From Septoria linicola (taxonomy: Eukaryota > Ascomycota > Dothideomycetes > Mycosphaerellales > Mycosphaerellaceae): a DNA stretch of 64,000 bases. Where the stretch lies: NCBI GenBank assembly GCA_024114885.1, contig CP099418.1:124001-188000 (forward strand), given 5' to 3'. Under the pieces are notes generated by a model. The model was not told the DNA's origin. It worked only from the letters and a program-made list of their open reading frames with translations, and made no database searches. The translations under genes and the position numbers were made by a program. Below are positions 12,101-24,400 of this stretch, one piece after another (positions within the stretch are counted from its first letter, which is position 1; the number at the start of each line of letters is the position of its first letter).

Positions 12101-13140
12101 CTGTCCGAATCTTCTATAGCGGAGTAATATTAGGATTGATTCGGCCTAAATACGTAAAGTCCTACGTAAAGGCAGCTTCTCGATTCCTTAGTATATAGTA
12201 TAACAAATCTAGCTCCTTTAGTAGTAGTTCTATACTAGGTTTGAACTTTATAAGCCGTTCGGGCGTAAGACGTAATCTAGGCTCGATCGTCGAGAACCTC
12301 TTAGTTAGGTACTTACTATCGTAAGGTCTAGTACTAGGTAGTATAGCTACTTCCTTCTTAATATAAGTCCGTCGCTAGTCCTTTAATCCGCTAGGGTTTG
12401 AGCTATTAGTTATAGTAATGTCGGTATTTACTAGTTTGATCTTGTTAGTAACTCGCTTATAAAGAGTATAGGCGCTAATATAATTATCTAGCTTCCGCTA
12501 CTCTATAGCTTCTTTATTACGAGCTCTCTCCGCTACTATGTTAATAGCGGCCGAGATAACGTACGTCTCTTCGCTAAGCTCGTTGTCTACTTTATCGGAA
12601 ATAACCTCGTCGTAGAGTCTAGGTTCTTAGATAGCTAGCTCCGCCTCTCTAATCTTCCTACGGGTAATTATCAAGTATTCGCTCTCGTAATTTAAACTCT
12701 AGCTCGATTAAGGCACTAGTATAGTATCTTTAAAACTATACCTAATACCCTAGTACAAGTCTCGCTCGCTAGTACAAGCTAGCTTAGTTTCGCCGGTAGC
12801 TAGTAAAAGCTTCTTAAGTCGACTATTTTAGCTGAATTTAGCGATATTGCCTTCGACGGCCGCTACTACGAGATAGTTATACTATATTTAAGTCTAGCTA
12901 TAATTGACCTGTCTTAACAGCTCGAGCTATTACTATAGAGAGGTACTTTATCTAATCAAGTCTACTATAAAATAGTCCTCGAAGTAGATTACCTTTATAT
13001 ACGATAACTACTACGTAAGGTAGTTAAAGACTTGATTCTCTAGGAGTTTAGGGCTGTTAGTGACCGTAAATGAACACTAGTACTAATCGCTTATCTATCT
13101 ATACTACTAGTATAGTTTGAAGTATAGTATAAGAGGTATA
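9110..13140 (-). pseudogene. pol relic of element L (RT, RNase H, integrase)
   Basis: Mirror of the pol block in R, uninterrupted here. At the position of R's solo LTR (near 9,345) the sequence is continuous, which shows the pre-insertion state. Reading the minus strand through RIP stops gives reverse transcriptase, RNase H and integrase blocks in that order, as in Ty3/gypsy elements. Confidence 0.82.
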
Positions 13141-13144
13141 ACGT

Positions 13145-13167
13145 AATTATCGTTTAAAAAGGTAACT
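13145..13167. repeat. 23-bp hairpin motif L2 (between gag-protease and pol)
   Basis: AATTATC and GGTAACT around GTTTAAAAA, one change in each arm against the consensus. Counterpart of 21401-21423. Confidence 0.85.
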
Positions 13168-16100
13168 ATAGAACGTTCCGCTAGCTGACTCCTCTAAGTA
13201 GAGTTTTCACCTCTAACTACTAAACCTTGTATAGAAAGGGTAGTAGAAGCTTGAAAAGCTTATAATCCCTCCCCCTACTCCTCGCTATTATAAGATCTAG
13301 AGTCCTCGACGGTATACCCTATATCCTTTAGCTAGTAATTACTAAAAGTTAGAGTTCGGACACCGACTTCTATCGAATCTTGACGCGATATACGTGTTAG
13401 AGCTTCTACTATACTCGTGCCGTCGACTAGAGCTAGTTCCTTAGTACTCTAGCTTTTCCTAGGACCTATTCTATAGTTCGTATATTACTACGGCTATTAA
13501 AGCCGGTAAATATAATAATATAGCTGTCTAGAGTACTAATTAAGCCCTTCTACGAGCTATTATCGTAGTTCTTAGAAGCTAGGCGTACCTACTACGCCTA
13601 TAGTCGGCTAAGTAAGATCGGGCCGTTTACTAGTAAGACTAGAAATAGTATCGTAACTCTTACGCTAAAGGTATCGATTAGTATCTCCGGGTAGTACCTA
13701 ATAAAAGTAACCTTACCTCCGACTCCTTCTATAGTAATATTACTAAGAGGGGTTATACCGACTTAAAGCTTTCGAACGTGTTCGATCGGTATAATTATTA
13801 ACTTAGCCCTCTCGTCGATTAAAGACTTACAAGCTATTATTCGAGAGCCGTACTTCGTAGGCACGTAGATACTTAGAACAATCTAATAGATATTATTAAA
13901 TAATAGAAGGATGTTATTAGTCTACTTATAAAGCTCGGAAGCGGGCCTAGGCTTAACTATATTAATCGCTATAGTAGTAACCTAGAAGGCCTTAATATCG
14001 GTTACTAAAACAGCTTTCGTTAGCTCCTCCTCTACCTACTCGCTAAAGGCTTTAGATAGTAAGGAATGTGCGCTAATCTTAGCTCCGCTACCTCTATTCG
14101 TACGCTTCTTTATACGGAGCTTATTAAGCTTCTTATATAGATCCGTATCGTTTAGAACACGACCCTATAAGGAATACGACGCTCGCTCGCTATAGAGAAT
14201 AATCTCTACTAAGCTTAACTAGACCTTAGATTCGAGTATCTTGTCTATCTAGAAGACGTTAGCGTTATTATTAGCGTACGTAGCTCGGAGGTAGTTGTCC
14301 GTATACTTGGTCTTTAGAGGCTTCTTAGCCTTCTTTCGCTTTTAAGTATACGTAGGAGCGACTAGAACTAGTAGACTATTTAGGTAGTCGTATATCTACT
14401 TATCCTCGATCTTATCGTTATTACGTTCCTAAGTTTAAGAATCCTCTAACTCTCCTATATCTATAAGGTAAGGAGCCGGCTAGTTTTTATCTTTAACCTC
14501 TTTAATACGAGGGTAACGATAAGCGCGGGTTCTTATAGCTATAGCCTAGGTCGTAATCCGCTTCTATACTTCTATTAGCTATCCTTCGACTAGACGAGAA
14601 GGGTTTAGGTTCCACTTTGTCTTTACGCTATCTCTAGCTACGTAGGCGCCGATTAGATCGTCCTAATCCTCCTATATAATAGAAGCGACTTGACTAATAT
14701 TAATAGGACTATTAATACTAGCTACCTTATTCGCTATCCTCTACTAGCTCGCTCTTAGCGTTAATAAACGATCTATATTTTCAAGATCGATCTTCTTATA
14801 ACGCTACTTTAATACTCCTATTAATACGAACAGCTTTAGTAGTTCCTTGTCCTAGTAGTACTATATCTTTTCCGTACCTAGACGAGGCGTTCCGTAGTAT
14901 ATAATACCGGTCTTTAGATCTCTATATATTAAGCCCTTAGTCTCGAACTACTATAGGTACTCGTAGTTTATAGCTATATAGCCTTCGAGCCTATATATCT
15001 AATAACCTAAAATCTTTAGAGCGATCGCTATATAGGCCTTAATTATTAACCCGTTATCTATCGTAGCTAAGTTAATCGAGATCTCCTAGCTATAAGTAGG
15101 CCTTAGAATATATAGATAGTCGTAATCGTAAGACTTCGCCTACTATCCTATCGACGAGCGTAGCGGCTATAGGCCTCCTTCTTCGAGTCGACGAATCGTA
15201 GCGATTATAAGGTCTTGTATACTAGCGGTAATGTTATCGACAGTTACTAGCTTACGGCCTTTACGGACTACCGTTTCTCTAGCCTTGAACTTAGAGTTTA
15301 GTCTTAGAGTAGACTTCTTTACTACTTCGTGTAACTACTAGATGTCTCTACCGCCTTCGTTATATACTTCTGTTTTAAAGTCCTTATTACTATTAATCTA
15401 ACGCTAGGCTGTCTTTAAGAGCTTACTATAATCTAAGTCCTTATTATTAAGATCTAACCTAAGATAGGCCTAGAGCCTCTTACTAAAACGAAATAGAAGG
15501 CCTTATACAAATAGGAGAGCACGAGAACGCTCGTCTATATACGAAGTAGGCATAGTATTAGAGTAGAGTATAAACTGCCTCAAGTACTCTAAGAGATCAT
15601 TATCCTCTATACGGTTGACCTTATAAAGGTTTTCTATATAGCGGCGGTTTCCGAGTATATATATATTATTATACTTTTAGTATTCCTTAATAATCGACTC
15701 TTTAAACTTAGCGTAGTCTCGGTTATAGAAACTATTAAGGCGCTAGTATCTTCTACGTTAGACAACCGTGACCTAAGTAAGTAACTTCTCGTAAAGCTAC
15801 TTATTATTATTAATAAGTAGAATAGCGTAGTTACTATATAGTGTTTCAAAGCGCTTAATATACTCAGTTACGTTCTCTCTATTAAAGAAGAGATTCTAGT
15901 CCGAGCTAGGTAGTAGCGGAACCTAAGCGATAATCACCTTCTAGCTTTAGGTTACTTAGATAGTCTCTATAAGTAGCTAGAACTACGCTATAGATAGTCT
16001 ACCTTCTAAGTTCGGTCCTCGAAAGATATTAGTATTAGGGTTAAGGTTAGTACCTCCTTAGTCCTCCGCTTCTATAGCTATATCGTTGTCTAGCGGAGGG

Positions 16101-16260
16101 AATAAAGTAAAAGTAGGTAGTAGCTTTACTAGTAATCTTCGAATTTACTTATTAAGCTAGTTAGATAAGCTACTCTCTAGTGTTTCAGGCCGGCTAGTAG
16201 ATACTAATTCACTTATAGAGCTTGTTCGAAGGTGTTCTAAGAGTGTGTTATACTCTCCTT
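13168..16260 (-). pseudogene. gag-protease relic of element L
   Basis: Mirror of the gag-protease block in R (18,300-21,390). Readable through TAG/TAA stops on the minus strand. It begins shortly after hairpin L1 and ends at hairpin L2. Confidence 0.75.
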
Positions 16261-16283
16261 AATTAGGTTTTTAAATAAAATAT

Positions 16284-16306
16284 AGTTATCGTTTAAAACG
16301 ATAACT
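16284..16306. repeat. 23-bp hairpin motif L1 (between leader and gag)
   Basis: Perfect arms AGTTATC and GATAACT around GTTTAAAAC; the motif as a whole is almost fully self-complementary. Confidence 0.88.
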
Positions 16307-17020
16307 AAAAAACAAGGGTCTAAAATTTTCTTAGCCGTCGGAAGGTAAACGTTAAACTTTTCTTTATAATACCGGGGCTATATTAATTATACCTAATAAG
16401 TAAGGCATGTCGTGTCGTATAGTTCGACCGTTTATAGCTAGGCGCGTCCGTCTCGCTTATTCGAGTAATTCGCTATATAACTATAATAGTATAATATTAC
16501 GTTAGCCTATACTATATACTAGGTCCGGGGCCTTAGACGTAATTAGTGTCCTTAGCTAAACGATTAGCGTCTAACGCCGTACTAGGGCTTATTCTAAGCG
16601 ATCTATATACTAGGAGATACGAGATTACCTAGACAGGTCCGGCCTATCCTATAGCCTCTACGCTATCCGAACGAGGGCGTTTTTACGCTAAACCAGGGTC
16701 TAATCGAAGACTATTATAGGCATAGAGACCCTAAGTGAATCTCTAATATAGTAAGTCGCCTTACTATCTATCTAACAATTACCGAATAGATCCGTACTAA
16801 GAGGTACTAGAGGTTTATAACTTTTCTAGGTTAGAGCGATGTCTATATTCTAGAGGCTTCTATATTATTATAGCCCTTTAAGTCGCCTCTTACGTAGGCT
16901 TCTTTTAGGCCTCTTGTCTATGTTTATAGTACGTTAGTTCTCGTTTTAAGGCTACTATCTGCCCTCCGCGCTTCTAGTTCTAGCGTAAGAGAGAAGAGAT
17001 AGCCCTACCTTCGGCTCTAT
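16307..17020 (-). other. leader of element L with PBS candidate at its 5' end
   Basis: About 710 bp between the 5' LTR and hairpin L1, without a long frame. The first bases after the LTR on the minus strand (ATAGAGCCGAAGG) are identical in R. If TAG was TGG before RIP, they would fit a tRNA-type primer site offset by one base from the LTR end. Confidence 0.6.
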
Positions 17021-17299
17021 TAATAGATAACAACTACCCTAATACTAACCCCCTAGGCAGGTATAAGAGTAGTCGCTATAGAATAAGACCTGTTCGGAGA
17101 GTAATAGTCTTGTAATACGTGTATTGACTGGTAGTAACGAGCTCAAACTAGTAGTCCTAGGACTAAGAGCCTATACTAGAACCGTAGGACATTAAATTAA
17201 TTAAGTAGAGTAAACATTGCTATCTTAGAAACGAGCTACTACCTTGCTTTTGTACCGAAACTGCTAAGCACGGTATATAGGTAGGCCTTTACCTTACTA
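17021..17299 (-). repeat. 5' LTR of element L (279 bp)
   Basis: Direct repeat of 4156-4434, same length. Its inner flank carries the PBS candidate. Its outer flank is GTAT, the target duplication within R's LTR. Confidence 0.92.
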
Positions 17300-17303
17300 G
17301 TAT

Positions 17304-17534
17304 AAAAGCAAGATAGTAGCTCGTTTCTAAGATAGTAATGTTTACTCTACTTAATTAATTTAATGTCCTACGGTCCTAGTATAGGCTCTTAGTCTTAGGA
17401 CTACTGTTTTAAGCTCGTTACTACTAGTTAATTAACGTATTATAAGACTATTACTCCCTAAACAGGTCTTGTTCTATAGCGACTACTCTTATACCTGCCT
17501 AGAGGGTTAGTATTAGGGTAGTTATTATCTATTA
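17304..17534 (+). repeat. 5' LTR of element R, remaining 231 bp
   Basis: Continues the LTR fragment 4108-4155. It starts within a TATA-like run (TATAAAAGC from 17301) and ends at CTATTA. Together with the left fragment it gives one 279-bp LTR. Confidence 0.9.
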
Positions 17535-18261
17535 ATAGAGCCGAAGGTAGGGCTATCTCTTCTCTTATATACCGGGACTAGAAGTATAGAGGGTAGATAG
17601 TAGCCTTAAAGCGAGAACTAATATACTATAAATATTAATAAGAGGCCTAAAAGAAGCCTACGTAAGAGGCGACTTAAAGAGCTATAATAATATAGAAGCC
17701 CCTAGAATATAGATATCGCTCTAACCTAGAAAAGTTATAAACCTCTAGTACTCCTTAGTATAGATCTATTTAGTAATTGTCGGATAGATAGTAAGGCGAC
17801 TTACTATATTAGAGATTCACTTAGAGTCTCTATACCTATAATAGTCTTCGATTAGACCCTAGTTTAGTATAAAAACGCTCTCGTTTAGATAGCGTAGAGG
17901 CTATAGGATAGGCTAGACCTGTCTAGGTAATCTCGTATCCTCTAGTATACGGATCGCTTAGAATAAGCCCTAGTACAGCGTTAGACGCTAATCGTTTAGC
18001 TAAGGACACTAATTACGTCTAAGGCCCTAGACCTAGTATATAGTATAGGCTAACGTAATATTATACTACTATAGTTATATAGCGAATTACCCGAATAAGT
18101 AAGATAGACGCGCCTAGCTATAAACGGTCGAACTATACGATACGACATGCCTTACTTATTAGGCACAATTAATGTAGCTCTAGTATTATAATAAAAAGTT
18201 TAATATTTACCTTTAGACGGCTAGGAAAAACGGCTAGGAAAATTTTAGACTCTTGTTTTTT
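17535..18261 (+). other. leader of element R with PBS candidate
   Basis: Non-coding stretch from the LTR to hairpin R1. ATAGAGCCGAAGG at 17535 is the same PBS candidate as in L. The priming tRNA cannot be named because RIP may have changed several bases. Confidence 0.6.
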
Positions 18262-18284
18262 AGTTATCGTTTTAAACGATAACT
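18262..18284. repeat. 23-bp hairpin motif R1 (between leader and gag)
   Basis: AGTTATCGTTTTAAACG plus ATAACT: perfect arms, and the central nine bases are nearly palindromic too. Confidence 0.88.
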
Positions 18285-18299
18285 ATATTTTATTTAAAA

Positions 18300-21200
18300 A
18301 CTTGATTAAGGAGAGTATAACACACTCTTAGAACACCTTCGAACAAGCTCTATAAGTGAATTAGTATCTACTAGCTAGCCTAAAATACTAGAGAGTAGCT
18401 TATCTAACTAGCTTAATAAGTAAATTCGAAGATTACTAGTAAAACTACTACCTACTTTTACTTTATTCTCTCTACTAGACAACGATATATCTATAGAAGC
18501 GGAGGACTAAGGAGGTACTAACCTTAACCCTAATACTAATATCTTTCAAGGACCGAACTTAGGAGGTAGACTATCTATAGCGTAGTTCTAGCTACTTATA
18601 GAGACTATCTAAGTAATCTAAAGCTAGAAGGTAATTATCGCTTAGGTTCTACTACTACCTAGCTCGGACTAGAATCCCTTCTTTAATAAGGAGAACGTAA
18701 CTAAGTATATTAAGCGTTTTAAAGTACTATATAGGAACTACGCTATCCTACTTATTAATAATAATAAACAGCTTTATAAGAAGTTACTTACTTAGGTTAT
18801 AGTTATCTAACGTAGACGATACTAGCGCCTTAATAGTTTCTACGACCGAGACTACGCTAAGTTTAAAGAGTTAATTATTAAGGAGTACCGAAAGTACGAT
18901 AATATATATATACTTAGAAACCGCTACTATATAGAAAACCTTTATAAGGTCAACCGTAGCGAGGATAATAATCTCTTAGAGTACTTAAGGTAGTTTATAC
19001 TCTACTCTAATACTATACCTACTTCGTATATAGACGAGCGTTCTCGTACTCTCCTATTTATACGAGGCCTTCTATTTCGTTTTAGTAAGAGGCTCTAGGC
19101 CTATCTTAGGTTAGATCTTAATAACAAGGACTTGGATTATAGTAAGCTCTTAAAGATAGCCTAGCGTTAGATTAATAGTAATAAGGACTTTAAATTAGAA
19201 GTATATAACGAAGGCGGTAGAGACGTCTAGTAGTTATACGAAGTAGTAAAGAAGTCCGCTCTAAGACTAAACTCTAAGTTCAAGGCTAGAGAAACGGTAG
19301 TCTGTAAAGGCCGTAAGCTAGTAACTATCGATAACATTACTACTAGTATATAAGACCTTATAATCGCTACGATTCGTCGACTTAAAGAAGGAGGCCCGTA
19401 GCCGCTACGCTCGTCGATAGGATAGCGGGCGAAGTCTTACGATTACGACTATCTATATATTCTAAGGCCTACTTATAGCTAGGAGATTTCGGTTAATTTA
19501 GCTACGATAGATAATAGGCTAATAATTAAGGCCTACGCCGCGATCGCTCTAAAGATCTTAGGATATTAGATATATAGGCTCGAAGGCTATATAGCTACAA
19601 ACTACGAGTACCTATAGTAGTTCGAGACTAAGGGCTTAATATATAGAGATCTAAAGACTAGTATTATATACTATAGAACGCCTCGCCTAGGTACGGAAAA
19701 GATATAGTACTACTAGGACAAGGAACTACTAAAGCTGTTCGTATTAATAGGAGTATTAGAGTAGCGCTATAGGAAGATCGATCTTGAAAATATAGATCGT
19801 TTATTAACGCTAAGAGCGAGCTAGTAGAGGATAGCGAACAAGGTAGCTAGTATTAACGGTCCTATTAATATCGGTTAAGTCGCTTCTATTATATAGGAGG
19901 ATTAGGACGATCTAATCGGTGCCTACGTAGCTAGAGATAGCGTAAAGACAAAGTAGAACCTAAATCCTTCTTGTCTAGTTAGAGAATAGCTAATAGGAGT
20001 ATAGAAGCGAATTACGACCTAGGCTATAGCTATAAGAACCTGCGCTTATCGTTACTCTCGTATTAAAGAAGTTAAAGATAAAAACTAGCTAGCTCCTTAC
20101 CTTATAGATATAGGAGAGTTAGAGGATTCTTAAACTTAGAGACGTAATAATAATAAGATCGAGGATAAGTAGATATACGACTACCTAAACGGTCTACTAG
20201 TTCTAGTCGCTCCTACGTATACTTAAAAGCGAAAGAAGGCTAAGGAGCCTCTAAAGACTAAGCGTATAGATAACTACCTTCAAGCTATATACGCTAATAA
20301 TAACGCTAACGTCTTCTAGATAGATAAAATACTCGAATCTAAGATCTAGTTAAGCTTAGCGGAGATTATTCTCTATAGTAAGCGAGCGTCGTATTCCTTA
20401 TAAGGTCGTGTTCTAAATAATACGGATCTACGTAAGAAGCTTAATAAGCTCTATATAAAGAAGCGTACGAATAGAGATAGTAGAGCTAAGATTAGCGTAT
20501 ATTCCTTACTATCTAAAGCCTTTAGTAAGTAGGTAGAGGAGGAGCTAACGAAAGCTGTTTTAGCGACCGATATTAAGGCCTTCTAGGTTACCGCTATAGC
20601 GATTAATATAGTGAAACCTAGGCCTACTTCCGAGCTTTATAAGTAGACTAATAACATTCTTCTATTATTTAACGATATCTATTAAATTGTTCTAAGTATC
20701 TACGTGCCTACGAAGTACGGACCTCGAATAATAGCTTATAAGTCCTTAATCGACGAGAGGGCTAAGTTAATAATTATACTAATCGAACACGTTCGAAAGC
20801 TTCAAGTTAGTATAACCTCTCTCGGTAATATTACTATAGGAGGAGTCGAAGGTAAAGTTACTTTTATTAAGTACTACCTAGAGGTGTTAATCGATACCTT
20901 TAGTATAAAAGTTACTATACTATTTCTAGTCTTACTAGTAAACGGCCCGATCTTACTTAGCCGACTATAGGCGCGACGAGTACGCCTAGCTTCTACGAAC
21001 TACGATAATAGCTCGTAGGAAGGCTTAATTAGTACTCTAGACGGCTATATTATTATATTTACCGGTTTTAATAGCTATAGTAATATACGTACTATAGAAC
21101 AAGTCCTAGGAAAAGCTAGAGTACCGAGGAACTAGCTCTAGTCGACGGTACGAGTGTAGTAGGGGCTCTAATACGTATATCGCGTTAAGATTCGATAGAA

Positions 21201-21390
21201 GTCGGTGTCCGGACTCTAACTTTTAGTAATTACTAGCTAAAGAACATAGGGTATACTGTCGAGGACTCTAGATCTTATAATAGTAAGGAGTAGAGAGAGG
21301 GATTATAAGCTTTTTAAGCTTCTACTACCTTTTCCGTATAAGGTTTAGTAGTTAGAGGTAAAAACTCTACTTAGAGAGGTTAGCTAGCGG
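18300..21390 (+). pseudogene. gag-protease relic of element R
   Basis: The plus-strand frame opens just after hairpin R1. Its first third has gag-like features (YIKRFKVLYRNYAILL..., then LLEYLRQF-type phrases with Q as TAG). Near 20,730-20,960 it carries a retropepsin-like aspartic protease: the phrase KSLIDERAKL corresponds to the A-x-IDxGAEV active-site pattern with the glycine changed by RIP, followed by an ILLSRL-type end where LLGRP(W/F)L is usual. An 88-codon stop-free piece (20704-20970) covers the protease. No zinc knuckle is readable. Confidence 0.72.
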
Positions 21391-21400
21391 AACGTTCTAT

Positions 21401-21423
21401 AGTTATCTTTTTAAACGATAATT
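21401..21423. repeat. 23-bp hairpin motif R2 (between gag-protease and pol)
   Basis: AGTTATC, TTTTTAAAC, GATAATT: one mismatch in the right arm. Located at the end of the protease frame and before pol. Confidence 0.87.
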
Positions 21424-21429
21424 ACGTTA

Positions 21430-24400
21430 TACCTCCTATACTATACTTCAAACTATACTAGTAGTATAGATAGATAAGCGATTAGTACTAGTGTTCGTTT
21501 ATAGTTACTAACAGCTCTAAACTCCTAGAGAATCAAGTCTTTAACTACCTTACGTAGTAGTTATCGTATATAAAGGTAATCTACTTCGGAGACTATTTTA
21601 TAGTAGACTTAATTAGACAAAGCACCTCTCTACGATAGTAGCTCGAACTGTTAAGACGGGTTAATTATAGCTAGACTCAAACATAGTACGACTATCTTAT
21701 AGTAGCGGCCGTCGAAGGCAATATCGCTAAATTCAGCTAAAATAGTCAACTTAAGAAGCTTCTACTAGCTACTAGCGAAGCCGAACTAGCTTATACTAGC
21801 GAGTAAGACTTGTACTAGGGTATTAGGTACAGTTTTAACGATACTATACTAGTGTCTTAGTCGAGCTAGGGTTCGAATTATAGAGGCGAATACTTGATAA
21901 TTACCTATACGAAGCTTAGAGAGACGGAGCTAGCTATCTAAGAACCTAGACTCTACGACGAGGTCATTTCTAATAAAGTAGACGACAAGCTTAGCGAGGA
22001 GACGTATATTATCTCGGCTACTATTAATATAGTAGCGGAGAGAGCTCGTAATAAAGAGGCTATAAGGTAGTAGAAGCTAGATAATTATATTAGCGCCTAT
22101 ACTCTTTATAAGCGAGTTACCGACAAGATTAAACTAGTAAATACCGATATTACTATAACTAACGGCTTAAACTCTAGTAGACTAAAGGACTAGCGACGGA
22201 CTTATATTAAGAAGGAAGCGGCTATACTACCTAGTACTAGACCTTACGATAGTAAGTACTTAACTAAGAGGTTCTTAACGATCGAGCCTAGATCGCGCCT
22301 TACGCCCGAGTAGCTTACAAAGTTCAAACCTAGTATAGAACTACTACTAAAGGAGCTAGATTTGTTACACTATATATTAAAGAATCGAGAAGCTGCCTTT
22401 ACGTAGGACTTTACGTATTTAGGCCGAATTAATCTTAATATTATACCGCTATAGAAGATTTAGACAGTTCCTTACGAGCTATAATAGTACCTAGGCTTCA
22501 AGCTAAACCTATCGCTACGACACGTCGTAGAAGATATACTAAGATAACGAATCTAGGCTAGAACTCTTAAGCTATACTATAGTGCCTATCGAAACCCGTA
22601 CTTCCTTATTAGTAAGAAGACAGAGGTAGGTAAGCTAAAGAAGTATCGGTTAATTAACGTAGCTTAGAAGTTTAATCAAGTCACTATAAGAGATTCGAAC
22701 TTACTACCCGACGCTAAGGGTTTCTCTAAGGACTTTACCGGTTATACGCTAGCCTCGTTAGTTAATATCTTCTCTAGATATAACTAAATCCTACTTAATA
22801 AATTATATAGAGACCTTATAGGCTTCGACTTACTACTAGGCTTGTTACGGTAGATAACGTTACTATAAGGAGCTACGAACTCTGTTACCTAGTTCGTTCG
22901 TATTATTAATCAAGTGCTTATAGAGTATGTCTTATATAAGGCACGGCCGTTCCTTAATAATATCGGTATTAAAGGGCCTAAGACGAAGTACGATAGTAAA
23001 GAGGTTAAACCTAGCCTCCGCCGTTACGTTATTAAATATATTATAGCTATAGACGACGTTCTCTATAATATAGAACGAGCTAATATAACGGTGGCTTTTA
23101 ATAAGCTATAGCTCTATTACGAACAACTAGTAATCGTTAGTTACCTTACTAGTATCGATAGTCGCTATCTAGACTTCGTAAGAGTAGTAAAGATTAAGAA
23201 ATAGCCGACGCTAGAGAATTAGAAGGAGGTTCGAATCTTCCTTAGCGTAGTTACGTACTACCGCGTCTAGGTTAAAGGTTTCACGATTATCCTTACTCTA
23301 CTATTTAAACTCTTATAGAAGGATACTAAGTTTTAATAGACTACTAAACACTAACTAGCTAAGGACGTCGTCTTAAAGGTACTAGTTTTAGCCCTAGCCC
23401 TAGTTACTCTTAACTTTAGAGAAGGAGTAGGACTTATTGTCGTAGGTATAGATTCGAGTAGCAAAGGTTAGGGATATACGCTTTCCTAATATAATCGAGA
23501 CGAGCTACTTCTCCGCTATCTAGTTCGATATAAGTCCGGCCTATTTAACCTAGTAGAGGTTAAGTACGATACTAGAAAGCGCGAATGCCTTAGTATACTA
23601 AAGGTATTAAAGAAGCTAAAACTATAGCTGTTCAGAGTATACTTCTAACTAGAGATTAATATAAATACCCTTGTTTACTAGCTTAATAAAGCTACCTCTA
23701 ATTTGCCGAATATAGTAATAACGCGCTAGCTAGTATAGATCTACCTCTTCGACTTTAACGTTATATATGTTCCTAGTAAGAAGTATATAGCTCTAGATTC
23801 TTTGTCGAGGAAGCCTACTACGCCTAAAGATATAGAGGCTATAGAATAGGAAGAAGACGTAGATCTAATAATTAACAAGTAATTCTTCGATACCTTTTAC
23901 GTTAACGCTTTCTCTATATAGGTGATTTAGGGCGAGCTGCCTATAATTAATAGGATCTACTCTTAGGAGTTAATAAATATCGCTTTCGTGCTTATACGAA
24001 TATAAAGACCTAAGAGAGTTTCTAATAACGAGTATAAGCGGTTAAGGAAGAAGTGTCGGCTGTTTTATATTAAGAATAACTAGCTCTAGCGCTAAGAGCG
24101 AGTAGCTAGACCTCTATAGCGAGTTATTAATAAACCTAAAGCGCGAGCTCGTATTATTAAGGTATACTATTATAAGAACGGTTATCGTAGCGCTAAATAG
24201 ATATATAATCTTATCTAGAAACGATAGTAGTAGGATAGGGTTTAGGCTCAAATCTCGCTCGCTATTCGGTAATATACTATTTATAGTCTTCGGTATAAGA
24301 GACAGGTACCTAGAGAACTATAGATCCTACTCTAAGTTATAGTCGGCTAGCGGTAGTATATCGACGGCTTATATGTCTTAAAGAACTGTTCGTTAATAGT

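Larger units (their letters stand above)
4156..17299 (-). mobile_element. Ty3/gypsy-like LTR retrotransposon L, inserted in the 5' LTR of R
   Basis: A second, complete copy of the same element in reverse orientation, 13,144 bp long. It has two 279-bp LTRs in direct orientation (4156-4434 and 17021-17299) and GTAT duplications on both flanks (4152-4155 and 17300-17303). The PBS candidate on the minus strand lies just inside 17021, and the polypurine tract just inside 4434. The internal layout mirrors R: leader, hairpin, gag-protease, hairpin, pol, repeats, hairpin, third frame, hairpin. Unlike R it has no solo LTR in pol. Differences from R that I checked by eye are transitions, consistent with RIP acting on near-identical copies. 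Confidence 0.92.

Noticed and set aside
20704..20970. Stop-free 88-codon frame as an independent small gene (likewise 10172-10444, 15634-15849, 22914-23111 and 31228-31422)
   Set aside because: These are stop-free windows or antisense shadows within RIP-mutated transposon relics. The plus-strand ones at 20.7 and 22.9 kb are the protease and RT parts of element R.
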